DNA of 64,000 bases. It comes from Juglans regia (Eukaryota; Streptophyta; Magnoliopsida; Fagales; Juglandaceae). This document shows positions 27,501-38,340 of the stretch, piece by piece (the first letter of the stretch is position 1; every line of letters begins with the position of its first letter). The stretch is from NCBI RefSeq assembly GCF_001411555.2, contig NC_049916.1, positions 682,001 to 746,000 on the forward strand, read 5' to 3'. Made by a program: the position numbers and the translations under genes. Below the pieces are notes generated by a model, which saw only the letters and a program-made list of their open reading frames with translations, searched no databases and was not told the origin of the DNA.

Positions 27501-28133
27501 GTCATTTTTTCTTAATGACATGTGGAATGGTTTAGCTAGGATATTAACATGTTCTAGTCATGGTTTAAGGGAGTATTAATTCAAGAAAATTTGAATTAAA
27601 AAGTTTAAGAAAAGATTAAGCATGATTAAGCTTCAAAGCATAGCTTAAGGTGCACTAACCTCAAGTATGATGGTTAATGGCCTTAGCAAATTTTCAAAAC
27701 CTAATTTGGGTACTTTGAGCGTGATTTGGGCTTAAGGAAACTAATGGTATGGTGTATTGGGCCTTTGGTCTTTGAATGGTAAAATGAGTCCAAAATGGCT
27801 ATGGTCCATATGAGCTTGAAAATGGCCAAGGGTCCAATCTACACCAAAAGCCTTATGCCTTCTTATACTTGGACCAAGACTAGCCTTCATTTCCTAAGGG
27901 CTTGGTTCAACTTTTTTTTTTTTGGGCTAGGCCCATGAATGTACTTGGGTCCTAAAAAGCCTCACCAAAATTACTAATAGGCTTGCCTCTCTAATCCTTA
28001 GCTCATTAACACTAAGTACCAATATTAATGCTAATCCTACTATCAACCTTAATGAAAGTGATTAAGCTATAATTAAAAGCCTAATCTAGAGTACTTAAGG
28101 GTTAATCAAAAGTTAATTAAGCGGGATGTTACA
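24585..28133. mobile_element. Solo LTR, 3.5 kb, inside the LINE
   Basis: Starts TGTGACGCCCCCATTCC and ends GCGGGATGTTACA, so it has TG...CA ends with loosely inverted termini. It is bordered on both sides by CGAGG (24580-24584 and 28134-28138), the 5-bp duplication of an LTR retrotransposon. There is no frame longer than about 60 codons, no primer-binding site beside either end, and no second LTR, which fits an LTR left after unequal recombination. The size and TGTGACGCCC start suggest a Ty3/gypsy chromovirus (Tekay/Del-like); that assignment is tentative. Confidence 0.8.
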
Positions 28134-28138
28134 CGAGG

Positions 28139-29590
28139 AAACATACTTTCATTCATAATATGCATCTTAGTGATGGGCGGGTATTATCGTCACCAGAAGC
28201 CATTCATAATGAAGTCGTGATTTATTTTGAGGACTTTCTTAAGCTTCGTTCAAATGCCCATGTCCCCAATATATTGCACCTTATTCATCCTGAGGTTTTG
28301 GAAGTGGAGATTCAGACTATTTGCAAGGCCCTATCAGAACAAGAAATTAAAGATGCTTTGTTCTCAATACCTGTGAATAGCAACCTAGGTCCATATGGTT
28401 TCGGCTCTAGTTTTTTCCACCATTGCTAGACTTTGGTGAGTCACTGGAGGTTGTGCATGAATTTTTCTTGGGTTATTCTCTTCCCAGGTACTATACTTAT
28501 TCTTTCATTGTGTTAATTCCTAAGGTCCAAATCCCTAATCATTTGGTAAATTCAGACTCATAAGCCTATGCTCAGTTGTTATAAGATTTGTTCTAAGTTT
28601 TTGGTGGGTCGACTTACGTCGGTATTAAGTAGATTAATTTCTATGGAACAAGGTGCGTTTCTGCGGGGAAGAAGTATTTTGGAAAATATTAGATTTACCC
28701 AAGAATTTGTGCATGCTATTAATAAGCCGATTAGAGGCGGAAATATTATGATGAAGATTGATATGGCCAAGGCTTATGATAAGATTGATTGGAATTTTTT
28801 ATTCCAAGTTATGCATGCTTTTGGGTTTTTAGTTGAGGTTTGTAATCTTCTACAACAATATGTCACTACTCCTTGATATTTGGTGGTCATGAATGGCATG
28901 GCTAAATGATTTTTTAAGGGTGGAAGGGGTATTTGTCAAGGGAATCCTATCTCGCCTTATTTATTTATTCTTGTTGCGTAAGCGTTCAGGCGTCTTCTGC
29001 GGCGCAAGTTTCAGGATGGTCATATTGGGTTATTTTCCCAATCGCATAATGATCTCTTAATCTCTCACCTGCTTTATGCGGATGATATGATGATTTTTGT
29101 TAATAGTGGTAAGAGGTCCGTTAAGATGATTAAAGAAACTCTTAATATCTATGCTTGCTGGTCTGGTCAGGTAGTTAATGAAGCAAAGTCTTCCATTTTT
29201 TTATCTTCTAGGATTTCATTTTCTAGACAATGAGAAATTTTGAATATTATATAGGTTTCATTGCTAGAAGCTTTCCGATAAAATATTTAGGTGTTCCTAT
29301 TATTTCTGGTCGTATGAAGATTATGTATTTAGAGGACTGTTGATGAAAATTCTGAAGAAAATGGAGGGATGGAAGGTTCGGTTTTTATCTTCAGGGGTTC
29401 GGTTAATTCTCTTAAAGCATGTATTATCAAACCTGCTGATTCATTTGTTAGCTGTTTTACACACTCTAAAGTTAGTTTTTGCTAAGATTAATCGGTTGTT
29501 TAGCACTTTCTTTTTGGGTTCAATTGAGGGGAGACCAAAAAACAAATAGGTGAAATGAGAGTCGTTATGTAAACCAGTTGATGAGGGAGG
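28139..29590 (+). pseudogene. LINE reverse transcriptase, decayed
   Basis: RT blocks in order: a block with LSEQEIKDALFSIP (28160-28429), SCYKICSKFLVGRL and EQGAFLRGRSILENI (28568-28700), MKIDMAKAYDKIDW with the first catalytic Asp (about 28750), GICQGNPISPYLFIL (about 28930-28975), and LLYADDMMIF with the catalytic YADD (about 29070-29100). At least five stops or shifts separate them. The catalytic residues survive; the reading frame does not. Confidence 0.85.
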
Positions 29591-30240
29591 TGTTGGCCTA
29601 CGGAATCTTCTAGATGTCCAAAAATCTTTACACTTTAAATTTGTTTGTAAATTGCTTACTGAAAATTCTTTGTGGGCAAACTTTTTCAAGACCAAGTATG
29701 TAAAAGATCAACATATCTCATTAGTGAATCCTTTGAGGGGGACTCGGTTCTGGAAGAGAATTATGGCTTTAATTCTGTTTGTGCTTAGCCGATCCACATG
29801 GATTGTAAGAGAAGGAAATCTTTCCTTTTGGACAGACAAATGGTTAGAGTCTAGACCGATATGTGATGAGCGCAATATTGTTGATGTTTCGAATATGAAA
29901 ATAAAGGAATGCATGGTGGAGAATAGTTGGGATGTGGATTTCTTAGTGCAAATTGTGGGTCGAAATTCACGGGACAAAATTTTAACCAAATTAGGGGGCA
30001 CAAAAACTGATTCTGATATTTTAATTCGGTTGGGTAAGTCGGATGACAGGTTCTCCACTTCCTCTGCTTAGGATTTGGTGTGTGTCGTTGCTCCAAAACG
30101 GCAGTGGTCCGAATGGATATGGCATATAGCCTTACCAAATAAATTTTCCATTGCAATGTGGAAGGCTTTTTCACATAGCTTGAGTGTGGATGATCGAATT
30201 TGGCGGTATTCATGTGGTCTCTAAGTGTGAATGTTGCGAA
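29591..30240 (+). pseudogene. LINE ORF2 linker and zf-RVT region
   Basis: The open frame 29652-30071 encodes the usual plant LINE region after RT (LLTENSLWANFFKTKY, GTRFWKRI, GNLSFWTDKWLE, DILIRLGKSDDRFSTSSA). A stop at 30069 then interrupts a zf-RVT-like segment (WSEWIWHIALPNKFSIAMWKA). The function of this region is not well known. Confidence 0.75.
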
Positions 30241-30565
30241 GAGAGAGTATTTGAAGATTTAAATCATGTTTCATATGGAGGTAAAATTGCCTCTAAATTA
30301 TGGCAGACTTGCTCCATTTTTCTGGGTCTTCCTTTTGTATCAAATTGTTCTTAGGCTTAATCGGTGGAAGTTTGGTTTCAGAGAACTAAGAAATTCTCAC
30401 AGGTGGGAAATCTGATTGGCTTGGTTTTGTCAATTCTGACTTGGAGCTTGTGGTCTTGGAGGTGCACTCTCGAATGGAAGGGCGTAAGGAGCCATTTGAT
30501 GTTTTACGGTGTAAAGTTAAATACTGGCTTAGCTGGGTTGCTAGTCATTCGAGAGCTCTGACCAT

Positions 30566-31149
30566 TTGGACAAAATGGACATTTTTATTTTGCAAGAACT
30601 GAAGTTGCCGATTTCTCCTTCTCGTTCAAAGCATGTGCGTGTAATTTATTGGCAAAAGTCAAGTCCAGAATGGTTTAAATTAAATGTGAATGGGAGTAGC
30701 CTTAATAATCCTAGAGAATCTGGTGCAAGTGGTGTGTTAAGAAATCATGATGGAATGGTGCAATTTGCATTTGTGAAATATACTGGTATTAATTCGAATA
30801 ATAGGCCAGAGCTAATGACACTCTTACTTGGTTTGCAACGCTGTAAATTGCATGGTTTTAATAATGTTTTACTTTAACTCGATTCCCTTTTGATAGTTAA
30901 CTAGTTAAAAGAAGCTTGATGTATGTTTGGTATTTGGAGGATTTTTGGGAGGAGATTTGCAGCTTTCTAAGGGACTTGAATGTGCAGTATCAACATGTCT
31001 TTAGGGAAGGCAATTCTGTAGCAGATTGGCTTGCGGGATTGGGTAGTAGAGGATGCACAGATGAGTTTTTGCATGAAAATATTCCTCATTTGATGAAAGG
31101 AATCTTGAGAACTGATAGAAGTGGCTTGCCGAATTTGAGAATGGTTTAA
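30566..31149 (+). pseudogene. LINE RNase H domain (RVT_3 type), decayed
   Basis: The open frame 30566-30877 holds WFKLNVNGSS, GASGVLRNHDG and RPELMTLLLGL. The continuation 30916-31149 holds VFREGNSVADWLAGLG. The expected catalytic Asp of the LNxDGS motif reads Asn here. Stops between 30877 and 30916 break the domain. The poly-A tail follows 180 bases later. Confidence 0.8.
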
Positions 31150-31359
31150 TTTATGCTTTTGACGTTGTTGCTAGTTACACGGATTGTTGGTCTTTTTGCT
31201 TGGTATTATTCTTTCAATTTTATGCAATAAGTTTGGAAATAAGGCTATATTATTGGCATGTCCACTAACCACAGTATTCCTCTACCAAAAGTGATGATTT
31301 TTTCAATAGAGCCTGGAAGGCATGTTTAAAAAAAAAAAAAGAAGAGAAAGTTAACATCA

Positions 31360-33030
31360 AACCAAAACATAAGGCTGCACACAATCAAAATAGAACCTAT
31401 GTTTTCAAGCCACCAAGTTTGCTGTAGGTAGGTGACAGTGCAGAATCTACATGAAAGGAAGAGGAGATCTAAATCAATTCAAGAACTTCATAGCCAACAT
31501 TTACACCCAAGGTTTATGTTATACTGCTCATATATATTAATGCCTTTCACAAAAAAAAAAAAAAAGTCCCAATTACTTCCAACTACTTCTAACATGACAT
31601 ACATGTACACGATATATGTATGTGCAGAGATATCTAAAATTCAATAAGAGCACTTGAAAATCTTTTTGCTGAGCTAGAAGTTTCATCTCACTTCCTCACA
31701 TACAAACATATTACACCATCCAAGCCAAGTATACATACATAATCCACTAAACATACGCATGTCATACCCATTTGATAACCTGAAATCAACATATAATCTA
31801 TCTAAGTATCCACTTGTTCTTAGAAGCGTCATTCATACATAATACATTCAAAGTACATAAATCTGTCTAATATATGCAACCAATCAATTTTCTACCATTT
31901 TTATCACTAAAATCAACATACAATCCAAAATATGGACTATCATTATTACGAAATTCATAGTCCACTTAAACTCAACACACAACAAACTAACACAATTGTA
32001 ATCAGATAGCTTCAAAATCTCAACCATGGCCTACCTTGATCCATGAAGTCCAACACTACAACACAACTACATACTTAATCCCATCACTTCACACAGTTCA
32101 CAATCACATCACAACTTCACATTAATCCCCAGCACGTGACACTACATAGTCACATCAAAACCCAACACAACTTCACATTTAATCTCATCACTTCAAGATA
32201 ATCTGAGATACTCAAACTTCATACATTCATAGCCAACATCTCAATTCAATCAATTAGGTAGCATTTTTCCAAAACAATCATAATCATCCAATTACAACCC
32301 ATTTCTATACTCAATCACTAACTACAAATGAAATTAAAACATTAAACATTAAAATCTATCCAATTCTTGCACCTCATAGTCCTCATGTAATTCAAATCCA
32401 TAAACCATTGCATTCAAGTAAAATCAAGCCAAATCTTCAACTAAATTAATATACACACATCATTTAAACCCATTATACATTTAAACCCAATAAACAACAA
32501 ACAACACAATCACATGGCTCCCCAATATCCCAACCTTCATAAACACTGTTCTCAATCAATAAGCCTATTAATAATGAATATAACACACATATTCAATCCA
32601 TCATTCATTTAAACGCAATATACAAATAATCACACATACTCCATAACAAGTTTCCAATCACCATATCAATTATTCATAGTGTATTGAAACCTACACATTC
32701 AATATATATTCTGCCCATTTCATGAATACACCAATCACAATTGAAATAAAACTTTATAGCTTCTTACACACCAATCACTAATTATACAAACTCAAATCAA
32801 AAGAGCACTTCACACTGTATGCCAAAACTACATGGCTCATCCCAACACTTCATATGAAATCCAACCACATCACAACTGCACAATGATCCATATCACTTCA
32901 CAACTTCACATAACCCAATCACAGACCAACACATACGATACATACATTAAATCTGTCCATATATTCAAACACAACACCATTTAATTAAGTAAACTTATTA
33001 ATCTAGGAGCTAAGGAAATAGGGGTTATAC
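31360..33030. other. G-poor, CA-rich internal region of the CACTA element
   Basis: Non-coding. For about 1.3 kb (roughly 31690-33000) the plus strand has very few G bases and consists of short phrases such as CACTTCACAACTTCACAT and AATCACATCACAACT. I find no reading frame of note. Confidence 0.6.
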
Positions 33031-33850
33031 CAAAATTTAAGGGCTGAGCTTCACGGCTGCTGTGACAGTGGGCTGAGTTTTTTTCGACGTGAGGTGGTGG
33101 TTGTTTGCAAGGTAGTCTCATGACTGTCAGTTGGTGGCTATCTGAGGTATGGGAGGTGCTTGGTGGCTGCTAGCGTGAGTGGCTACCAATGATGCGAGAA
33201 ATTGAGAGGAAGAAGGAAGATCAGGAGGGAACCTGAGAGGAAGAAAGGTGTTGGAGTTGGGCTTCGGTGTGGGGCTTATTTCCATGGATGGTGAGGGGTG
33301 GTGGTTGGTCGTGGATGGTGGCTGGTGTCTATGAGATGAGAGAAACATAGAGTGAGGGAGAAACCGAGGGGTATCGGGGCTGGGAGAGGGAGAAACTCAA
33401 AGGGTGGACGTGAGAGAGCTTCTCTTACGACTGAGAGGAAATCGACACCAGTGGTTGGGCTTGCGATGGTGCACGATGGCAAGGAGGGGAAGAAAACAGA
33501 GAAACAGAAAGGGAGTAGAGTCAAGGTTGGTGCGCATGACGGTGGACCGAGATAAATGAGGGGGTAGTCAGCCGATGAGGTATGGTGGCTCGCTTTTGGT
33601 GCGGCTTCGTTGCGGCCATTCACATCGGCTGATGGCTTAGGATATGGGAGGGTGAGAGAGATCGAGAGGGAGATGCTGAGAGAAGGAGAGAGAGGATCTG
33701 AGAGTGAGGGCGAGAGGGAGGAGGGGTTCGGCGACGACGTTGTGGCGCTATCGACGGTGGTAGCGCGGGTTGGATGGGGGGTCACAGGAGGGGACACACA
33801 GGTGGGTGGGAGGGAGAGAGAGAGGGGGATTAGGGTTTTGTCTAAAAACT
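33031..33850. other. G-rich, GA-rich island of the CACTA element
   Basis: The plus strand turns sharply purine-rich (GAGAGAG, GGTGGTGG, GGGTTGGATGGG). Frames are open on both strands at once (minus 33276-33797, plus 33352-33555 and 33610-34041), which is what low-complexity GC-rich DNA gives. The predicted peptides are Pro/Ser or Arg/Glu-rich with no domain. It may be a leader or exon relic of the CACTA element. Confidence 0.5.
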
Positions 33851-34295
33851 ACATAGTTTTGAGTCTTTCCCTTTGGAGAGAAACTTATTGCCACTATAAA
33901 AACTTAAAAATTGTCGCAATAAGTTTTGGCAACAATTCTACCACCGCAAAATTCGTTGTTATTTTTTGTCCTTTGTTCTGTTGCGAAAACAAAAAGTTGT
34001 TGCAAAAAGTGAAATTTGTGACGTTTTCCCTCTATCGCTGAAAAAAAAAACCACTATAGTAAAACTCACTTTTTACTACTAATTTCTATCATGGGAAATG
34101 AATATAGCCGTAAATACACTAAAGTCGTCATAAAAGATCAAAATATCGATGCAAAAGAGTTTGGGAACTGTTCACAATGAAATAAAACCAAATTTGCTAT
34201 AGCAATTTTGCTTGCACAGTAATAAAGTACTATTAGTAACGATTTCTATTACAACGAATATGAAATCGTTGGAAAAGGGAATTTTCTTGGTAGTG

Positions 34296-34508
34296 TGCAA
34301 ACAAAGTGAAAACTAGAGACCATGCACGTTAGTGTCATGCATGCTGTAAGAGTTAAATCCCTAATTGGCTTCGGCTAAAATCCAGTTCGAAGAGACAGAC
34401 AGTTTGGTCACGACGTTGGCCAAGCAGGAATTGCTGACTGACTTCTTTTTCTTTTTGATAATGGAATCATGTATTATGCTAATTAACAAGTACGTGACAG
34501 ATGACATA
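34296..34508. other. Short spacer between CACTA and Copia elements
   Basis: About 200 bases of unique-looking DNA, ending with ACATA (34504-34508), the target duplication of the Copia element. Confidence 0.5.
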
Positions 34509-34544
34509 TGTTAAACAATAGCTTGGCTGAATTGATTTGCTTTA
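34509..34544 (-). repeat. 3' LTR remnant, 36 bp
   Basis: Identical to 37881-37916, the matching end of the 5' LTR (on the plus strand both start TGTTAAACAATAGCTTGG). The similarity stops abruptly where RT sequence begins. Confidence 0.85.
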
Positions 34545-34628
34545 AACTTCAAGTCCAAGGAAATATTTGAGAGGACCAAGATCCTTGGTTTTGAAGTGAG
34601 TGGAAATAATAGTCTTGAAGTAGGTAAC

Positions 34629-34973
34629 CTAAGAAAGATCATTGCCGACAACCAAAATGTCATCAACATAAACAAGAACAATGGTGAGGTTGGTAGCAGT
34701 GATCAAGGTGAAAAGAGAATGATCTGCCTGAGACTGAACAAAACCTGCATTAAGAAGAACAGATGTTAGTTTAAAAAACCAGTTACGGGAGGCCTGCTTG
34801 AGGCCGTAGAGGGATTTCCGTAGACGGCAAACCCGTGTCTCCCCCTTAGGACAATAACCGGGAGGAAGTTTCACATCAAGATCACCGTGTAAGAATGCAT
34901 TGTTGACATCCATTTGGTGAATAATCCAATTTTTGGCAGCAGCAATAGCAAGAACACAGCGAACTGTGGTCAT
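34629..34973 (-). pseudogene. Copia reverse transcriptase fragment
   Basis: RVT_2-type [18 protein letters not shown] carries the first catalytic Asp, [15 protein letters not shown] the conserved middle, and YVDDILVVG the catalytic YVDD. It ends at a stop at 34629; RT-like reading continues in that frame for about 25 codons to the deletion joint at 34545. It is one frame away from the upstream gag-pol frame. Confidence 0.9.
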
Positions 34974-37837
34974 TTTGGCGACATGGGCAAAGGTTTCATG
35001 GTAGTCAATGCCTTCAACTTGAGTGTAGCCTTTGGCGACGAGGCGAGCTTTGTGACGTTCAACAGTGCCATCTGCTCGTAATTTGGTCTTAAAGACCCAC
35101 TTGCAACCAATGGGTTGTTTACCAGGGGGAGTGGTTCAAGAGTCCAAGTGGAGTTTTCCTCAAGAGCACGGAGTTCAGAGGACATAGCTTCACGCCAGTG
35201 AGAGTGGCGATTAGCTTCTGAATAAGAGGTAGGTTCAACAGAGGCAGTAAGGGCAGTTAAGAAAGAATAATGAGCAGGAGAAAAACGAGAGTAAGAGATA
35301 AAAGCAGATAAAGGGTGAGAAGTACCTGAGGACTGTGCAGCGGTTGAAGTAGCAATGGACTCCGAGGGTATGGTGGGACAAATATAATCAAGGAGATATG
35401 TAGGTCGGGTGATAGTACGACGTGGATGAGAAGCGGGAGGGATAGAGTCGGGAGATATGGTGGGAGGAGAAGTGTTAGGAGAGATGTTAGGAGTAGTAGG
35501 ATTTTCAGGAACAGGTAAAGGGAGAATGATGGAAGTAGACTGAGGTGGAGACACAAGAGTTTGGAAGGGAAATTGATTTTCATGAAAAGTAACATCTCGG
35601 GAGTAGAAAATGGCATGAGTGTCCATATTGTATAACTTATAAGCTTTGCGGTTGCTCGGATAACCAAGGAAGACACAACGCGAGGCACGGGGTGAAAATT
35701 TATCACGATGAGCAGTAAGAGTTTGAGCATAGCAAAGACAGCCAAACACACAGAGATGTGTGTAGGTGGGTGGAGTATTTAGAAGAATTTGAAAGGGAGT
35801 TTGGTTTTGAAGAGAGCGAGTAGGGGTTCTATTGATGAGGTAGGTAGCGGTAAGAACACATTCGCCCCAAAATTTGAGGGGTAGATGGGCCTGAAAACGA
35901 AGACTGCGGGCAACATTCAAGAGATGTCGATGTTTACGCTCCGCAACACCATTCTGTTGAGGAGTTTCAACACAAGTACGCTCGTGAATGATGCCATGTT
36001 CATGAAAAAAAGTTTGTAGATTTTGAGAGAGAAATTCTTGGCCATTGTCAGTGCGAATATGTTTAACGGTTGAATTAAATTGATTTTTGACAAGGGCAAA
36101 AAAATGCATTAAATGACTAAAGGTTTCAGATTTAAAACGCATTAAATAAATCCAAGTGGTGCGTGAAAAATCGTCAACAATAGTCAAGAAATAATGTGCT
36201 CCACAAATAGAAGCAGTAGAATATCCACCCCAAATATCACAATAAATTCGATTAAAAGAAATCGTACTTTTAGTAGCTTGAGTTGGAAAAGGCAAGCGAG
36301 TATGTTTAGAGCGAGCACAAACGTCACAATAAGAAAGAGTACAAGGACTATCTAAAATATTAGGGATAATAAAACTGGAAGGATGACCTAGACGTTGATG
36401 CCATAGGGTCTTATTTTCAAGGGTGTGAGCAGAGAAAGCAGCGACTTTTGATGGCCGAAATATATAAAGTCCATTACAAGCTTCACCCGCTCCAATCAGC
36501 CTCTTCAATTGAAGGTCCTGAAAAAAAACTTTAGAAGATGAGAAAATAGCAACACAAGATAAATTATTAGTGAGTTGAGGGATAGAAAGGAGATTATAAT
36601 GAAAGAGAGGGACATAAAGGACTTTAGAGAGAAAGATATTTTCGGACAATTGAATGGAGCCCACGCCTTCAACAGGAATAACATCACCCGTGGGAAGCCG
36701 AATTTCACGGCTCGAAGAAAGGGGCTGAATATGCAGAAATGAGGATCGGCAGTGGCTCATATGGTCACTAGCGCCACTGTCGATTATCCAATCGGTATGG
36801 GAATCGAAAGAAGAAGGGTTTAAGAAGGAGTTACCAACAAAATTTGCCGTTGATGGAGGGGTATTTGCCGTCGATGGAGGGATTTGTAAGAGATTGATGA
36901 GCTGTTGATAGGTTTCGGAGGAGAGACCTGGAATCGGGCTGGACGAAGGACCCACGAGAACCAGGTTGGAAGCAGCAAGATGGACGGTGGCAGAAGGAGG
37001 TTTCCCGAGCAGAGATGGCCGTTGGGTGTTGCGTGGTTCACGGCCCGGTGGATAGCCGATAACACGCCAGCAGCGATTCCGTAGATGGCCATCCTTTCCG
37101 CATTCGGTACATTTGAGAGGTGGCCGTGGATGAGAGGAACTCCGAGCAGCAAGGGCAAGATTTTCTGGGTGGAGACGAGATACTTGAAGGAGTCTCTGTT
37201 GTTCTTCTTGAAAGAGGATGGAAAAGATTTTATTTAGAGATGGAAGAGGGTCAGTGGCAAGGATTTGGGACCGAAGGGCAGAGTAGGATTCATTGAGGCC
37301 GAGAAGAAATTGAAAGACACGTTCATCTTCAGCCCTTTTTTCCAAGGTAGTAGCATCGGTGAGAGGTTGGAGATTTCCCAACTCATCCCAAAGTTGTTTG
37401 ATATTGTTGTAGTAATCGGGTATAGAAAGTTGGTTTTGATGGAAGTTGGATATTTCTCTTTTGAGATGGAAGAGGCGGGCATTATTTCCATGGCTAAAAC
37501 GAGATTCGAGATCAAGCCAAACATCTCGAGGATCATCGTGATAGTCCAAGGAATTGGCTAGGGAAGGGGTGATTGTGTTGAGAAGCCAAGTTAAGACCAT
37601 GTCTTTGGTGCGGCTCCATTGGGCATAATCAGGGGAGGTTTTGGCAGGGGCATGAAGACTACCATCAACGAAAGAGAGTTTGTGTTTAGCGTTGAGTGCA
37701 CGGCGAATAGCACGCTGCCATTTTGGGAAATTGTCACCTGTGAGGAGACCGGAAACCAGAACGAGACTAGGAGAATCAGAGGGGTGGAGGAGATATGGGG
37801 AAGAAGATGGAGGAGGATCATCGGTTGAGGAAGCCAT
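34970..37837 (-). CDS. Copia gag-protease-integrase polyprotein, frameshifted before RT
   Basis: An open frame of 955 aa starting at ATG 37837, just inside the primer-binding site. Order: UBN2/gag ([18 protein letters not shown] ... [16 protein letters not shown]), CCHC knuckle [14 protein letters not shown] (about 243-256), aspartic protease [11 protein letters not shown] (about 350-360), GAG pre-integrase [10 protein letters not shown] (about 475), integrase core with [21 protein letters not shown] and [15 protein letters not shown] (about 530-640), then the linker and the start of RT. About 40 codons before the end, in a run of Cs near 35125, the frame slips, so RT is not translated in phase. 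The frame is otherwise uninterrupted, pointing to a fairly young insertion. Confidence 0.92.
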   Translation of the reverse strand: MASSTDDPPPSSSPYLLHPSDSPSLVLVSGLLTGDNFPKWQRAIRRALNAKHKLSFVDGSLHAPAKTSPDYAQWSRTKDMVLTWLLNTITPSLANSLDYHDDPRDVWLDLESRFSHGNNARLFHLKREISNFHQNQLSIPDYYNNIKQLWDELGNLQPLTDATTLEKRAEDERVFQFLLGLNESYSALRSQILATDPLPSLNKIFSILFQEEQQRLLQVSRLHPENLALAARSSSHPRPPLKCTECGKDGHLRNRCWRVIGYPPGREPRNTQRPSLLGKPPSATVHLAASNLVLVGPSSSPIPGLSSETYQQLINLLQIPPSTANTPPSTANFVGNSFLNPSSFDSHTDWIIDSGASDHMSHCRSSFLHIQPLSSSREIRLPTGDVIPVEGVGSIQLSENIFLSKVLYVPLFHYNLLSIPQLTNNLSCVAIFSSSKVFFQDLQLKRLIGAGEACNGLYIFRPSKVAAFSAHTLENKTLWHQRLGHPSSFIIPNILDSPCTLSYCDVCARSKHTRLPFPTQATKSTISFNRIYCDIWGGYSTASICGAHYFLTIVDDFSRTTWIYLMRFKSETFSHLMHFFALVKNQFNSTVKHIRTDNGQEFLSQNLQTFFHEHGIIHERTCVETPQQNGVAERKHRHLLNVARSLRFQAHLPLKFWGECVLTATYLINRTPTRSLQNQTPFQILLNTPPTYTHLCVFGCLCYAQTLTAHRDKFSPRASRCVFLGYPSNRKAYKLYNMDTHAIFYSRDVTFHENQFPFQTLVSPPQSTSIILPLPVPENPTTPNISPNTSPPTISPDSIPPASHPRRTITRPTYLLDYICPTIPSESIATSTAAQSSGTSHPLSAFISYSRFSPAHYSFLTALTASVEPTSYSEANRHSHWREAMSSELRALEENSTWTLEPLPLVNNPLVASGSLRPNYEQMALLNVTKLASSPKATLKLKALTTMKPLPMSPK

Positions 37838-37868
37838 CGGGAAGGAGAGGTAAGTCAGAATCTGTTTT

Positions 37869-37880
37869 GGCTTGATACCA
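37869..37880 (-). promoter_or_regulatory. Primer-binding site of the Copia element
   Basis: Minus strand TGGTATCAAGCC directly after the 5' LTR, one base from the initiator Met-tRNA complement TGGTATCAGAGC over its first nine bases. Confidence 0.85.
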
Positions 37881-38085
37881 TGTTAAACAATAGCTTGGCT
37901 GAATTGATTTGCTTTATTTCATTGAGAATAATATATAGAGCTATGTACGGTGATGCTTTACATGGAAAGAAATCAAATAATTTACATGGAAAGAAATCAA
38001 ACAATGCCGTTACAAATAAATCAAATAGCAAAAATGGTGGGATGTGCAAGGATCATGGAGACTGAAATTCTGATGAGCTGTAATA
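37881..38085 (-). repeat. 5' LTR of the Copia element, 205 bp
   Basis: On the plus strand it runs from TGTTAAACAATAGC to GAGCTGTAATA and is followed by ACATA. The last bases (TAATA instead of TAACA) are one change from a perfect inverted end. It contains a short internal duplication (TTTACATGGAAAGAAATCAA at about 37957 and 37980). Confidence 0.8.
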
Positions 38086-38090
38086 ACATA

Positions 38091-38296
38091 TAATTATTAT
38101 AAAGCAGGGGCAGATCGACCAAGGCTAGCTAATTAATAAGTAGGTCAGATTAAGTTCGATCAGGCAAACATTAACAACATTGACATGATGACATCGACCT
38201 GATGATGATCAGTAGTACTTCAGAGGAAAACAAGGCTATCTAGCTCTAATTCTTTCACTAAAATCGATCGTAAATTAGCTCATTAATTTCATTATG

Positions 38297-38340
<44 letters not shown>

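Larger units (their letters stand above)
22022..31347 (+). mobile_element. Full-length LINE (L1-like), decayed, inside the CACTA element
   Basis: A plant non-LTR retrotransposon with, in order, a DUF4283-type ORF1 with CCHC knuckle, endonuclease, reverse transcriptase, zf-RVT and RNase H regions, and a poly-A tail at 31327-31340. It is bounded by the 12-base direct repeat AAGTTAACATCA (22010-22021 and 31348-31359), the target duplication. A 3549-bp solo LTR interrupts it, so the original was about 5.8 kb. Many stops and frameshifts make it inactive. Confidence 0.9.
20812..34295. mobile_element. CACTA-like DNA transposon, non-autonomous, split by a LINE
   Basis: The left end CGCTACAAGAAAA (20812) is one base from the CACTACAAGAAAA terminus of plant CACTA (CMC/EnSpm) elements. 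The right end TTTTCTTGGTAGTG (ending 34295) is its inverted form with one extra base. Both are bordered by TGC (20809-20811 and 34296-34298), the 3-bp target duplication expected of CACTA. Short GCCG/GCGA-type subterminal motifs recur near both ends (21170-21280, 33890-34270). Without the 9.3-kb LINE it would be about 4.1 kb. I find no transposase, so it would need one from elsewhere. The 3-bp duplication alone is weak evidence; the termini are what persuade. Confidence 0.65.
34509..38085 (-). mobile_element. Copia LTR retrotransposon with large deletion
   Basis: The element reads right to left. The 5' LTR is at 37881-38085. Next come a primer-binding site, gag-pol through integrase, and part of reverse transcriptase. 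The sequence then jumps from RT (at 34545) straight into the last 36 bp of the 3' LTR (34509-34544). RNase H, polypurine tract and most of the 3' LTR are missing. ACATA borders both ends (34504-34508 and 38086-38090), so the deletion came after insertion. Confidence 0.88.

Noticed and set aside
33276..33797. 173-codon Pro/Ser-rich frame on the minus strand
   Set aside because: Low-complexity G/C-rich DNA open on both strands at once; no recognisable domain.
34629..37837. Integrated plant virus (pararetrovirus)
   Set aside because: Domain order is protease-integrase-RT with LTRs and a 5-bp target duplication; no movement or coat protein. This is a Copia retrotransposon.
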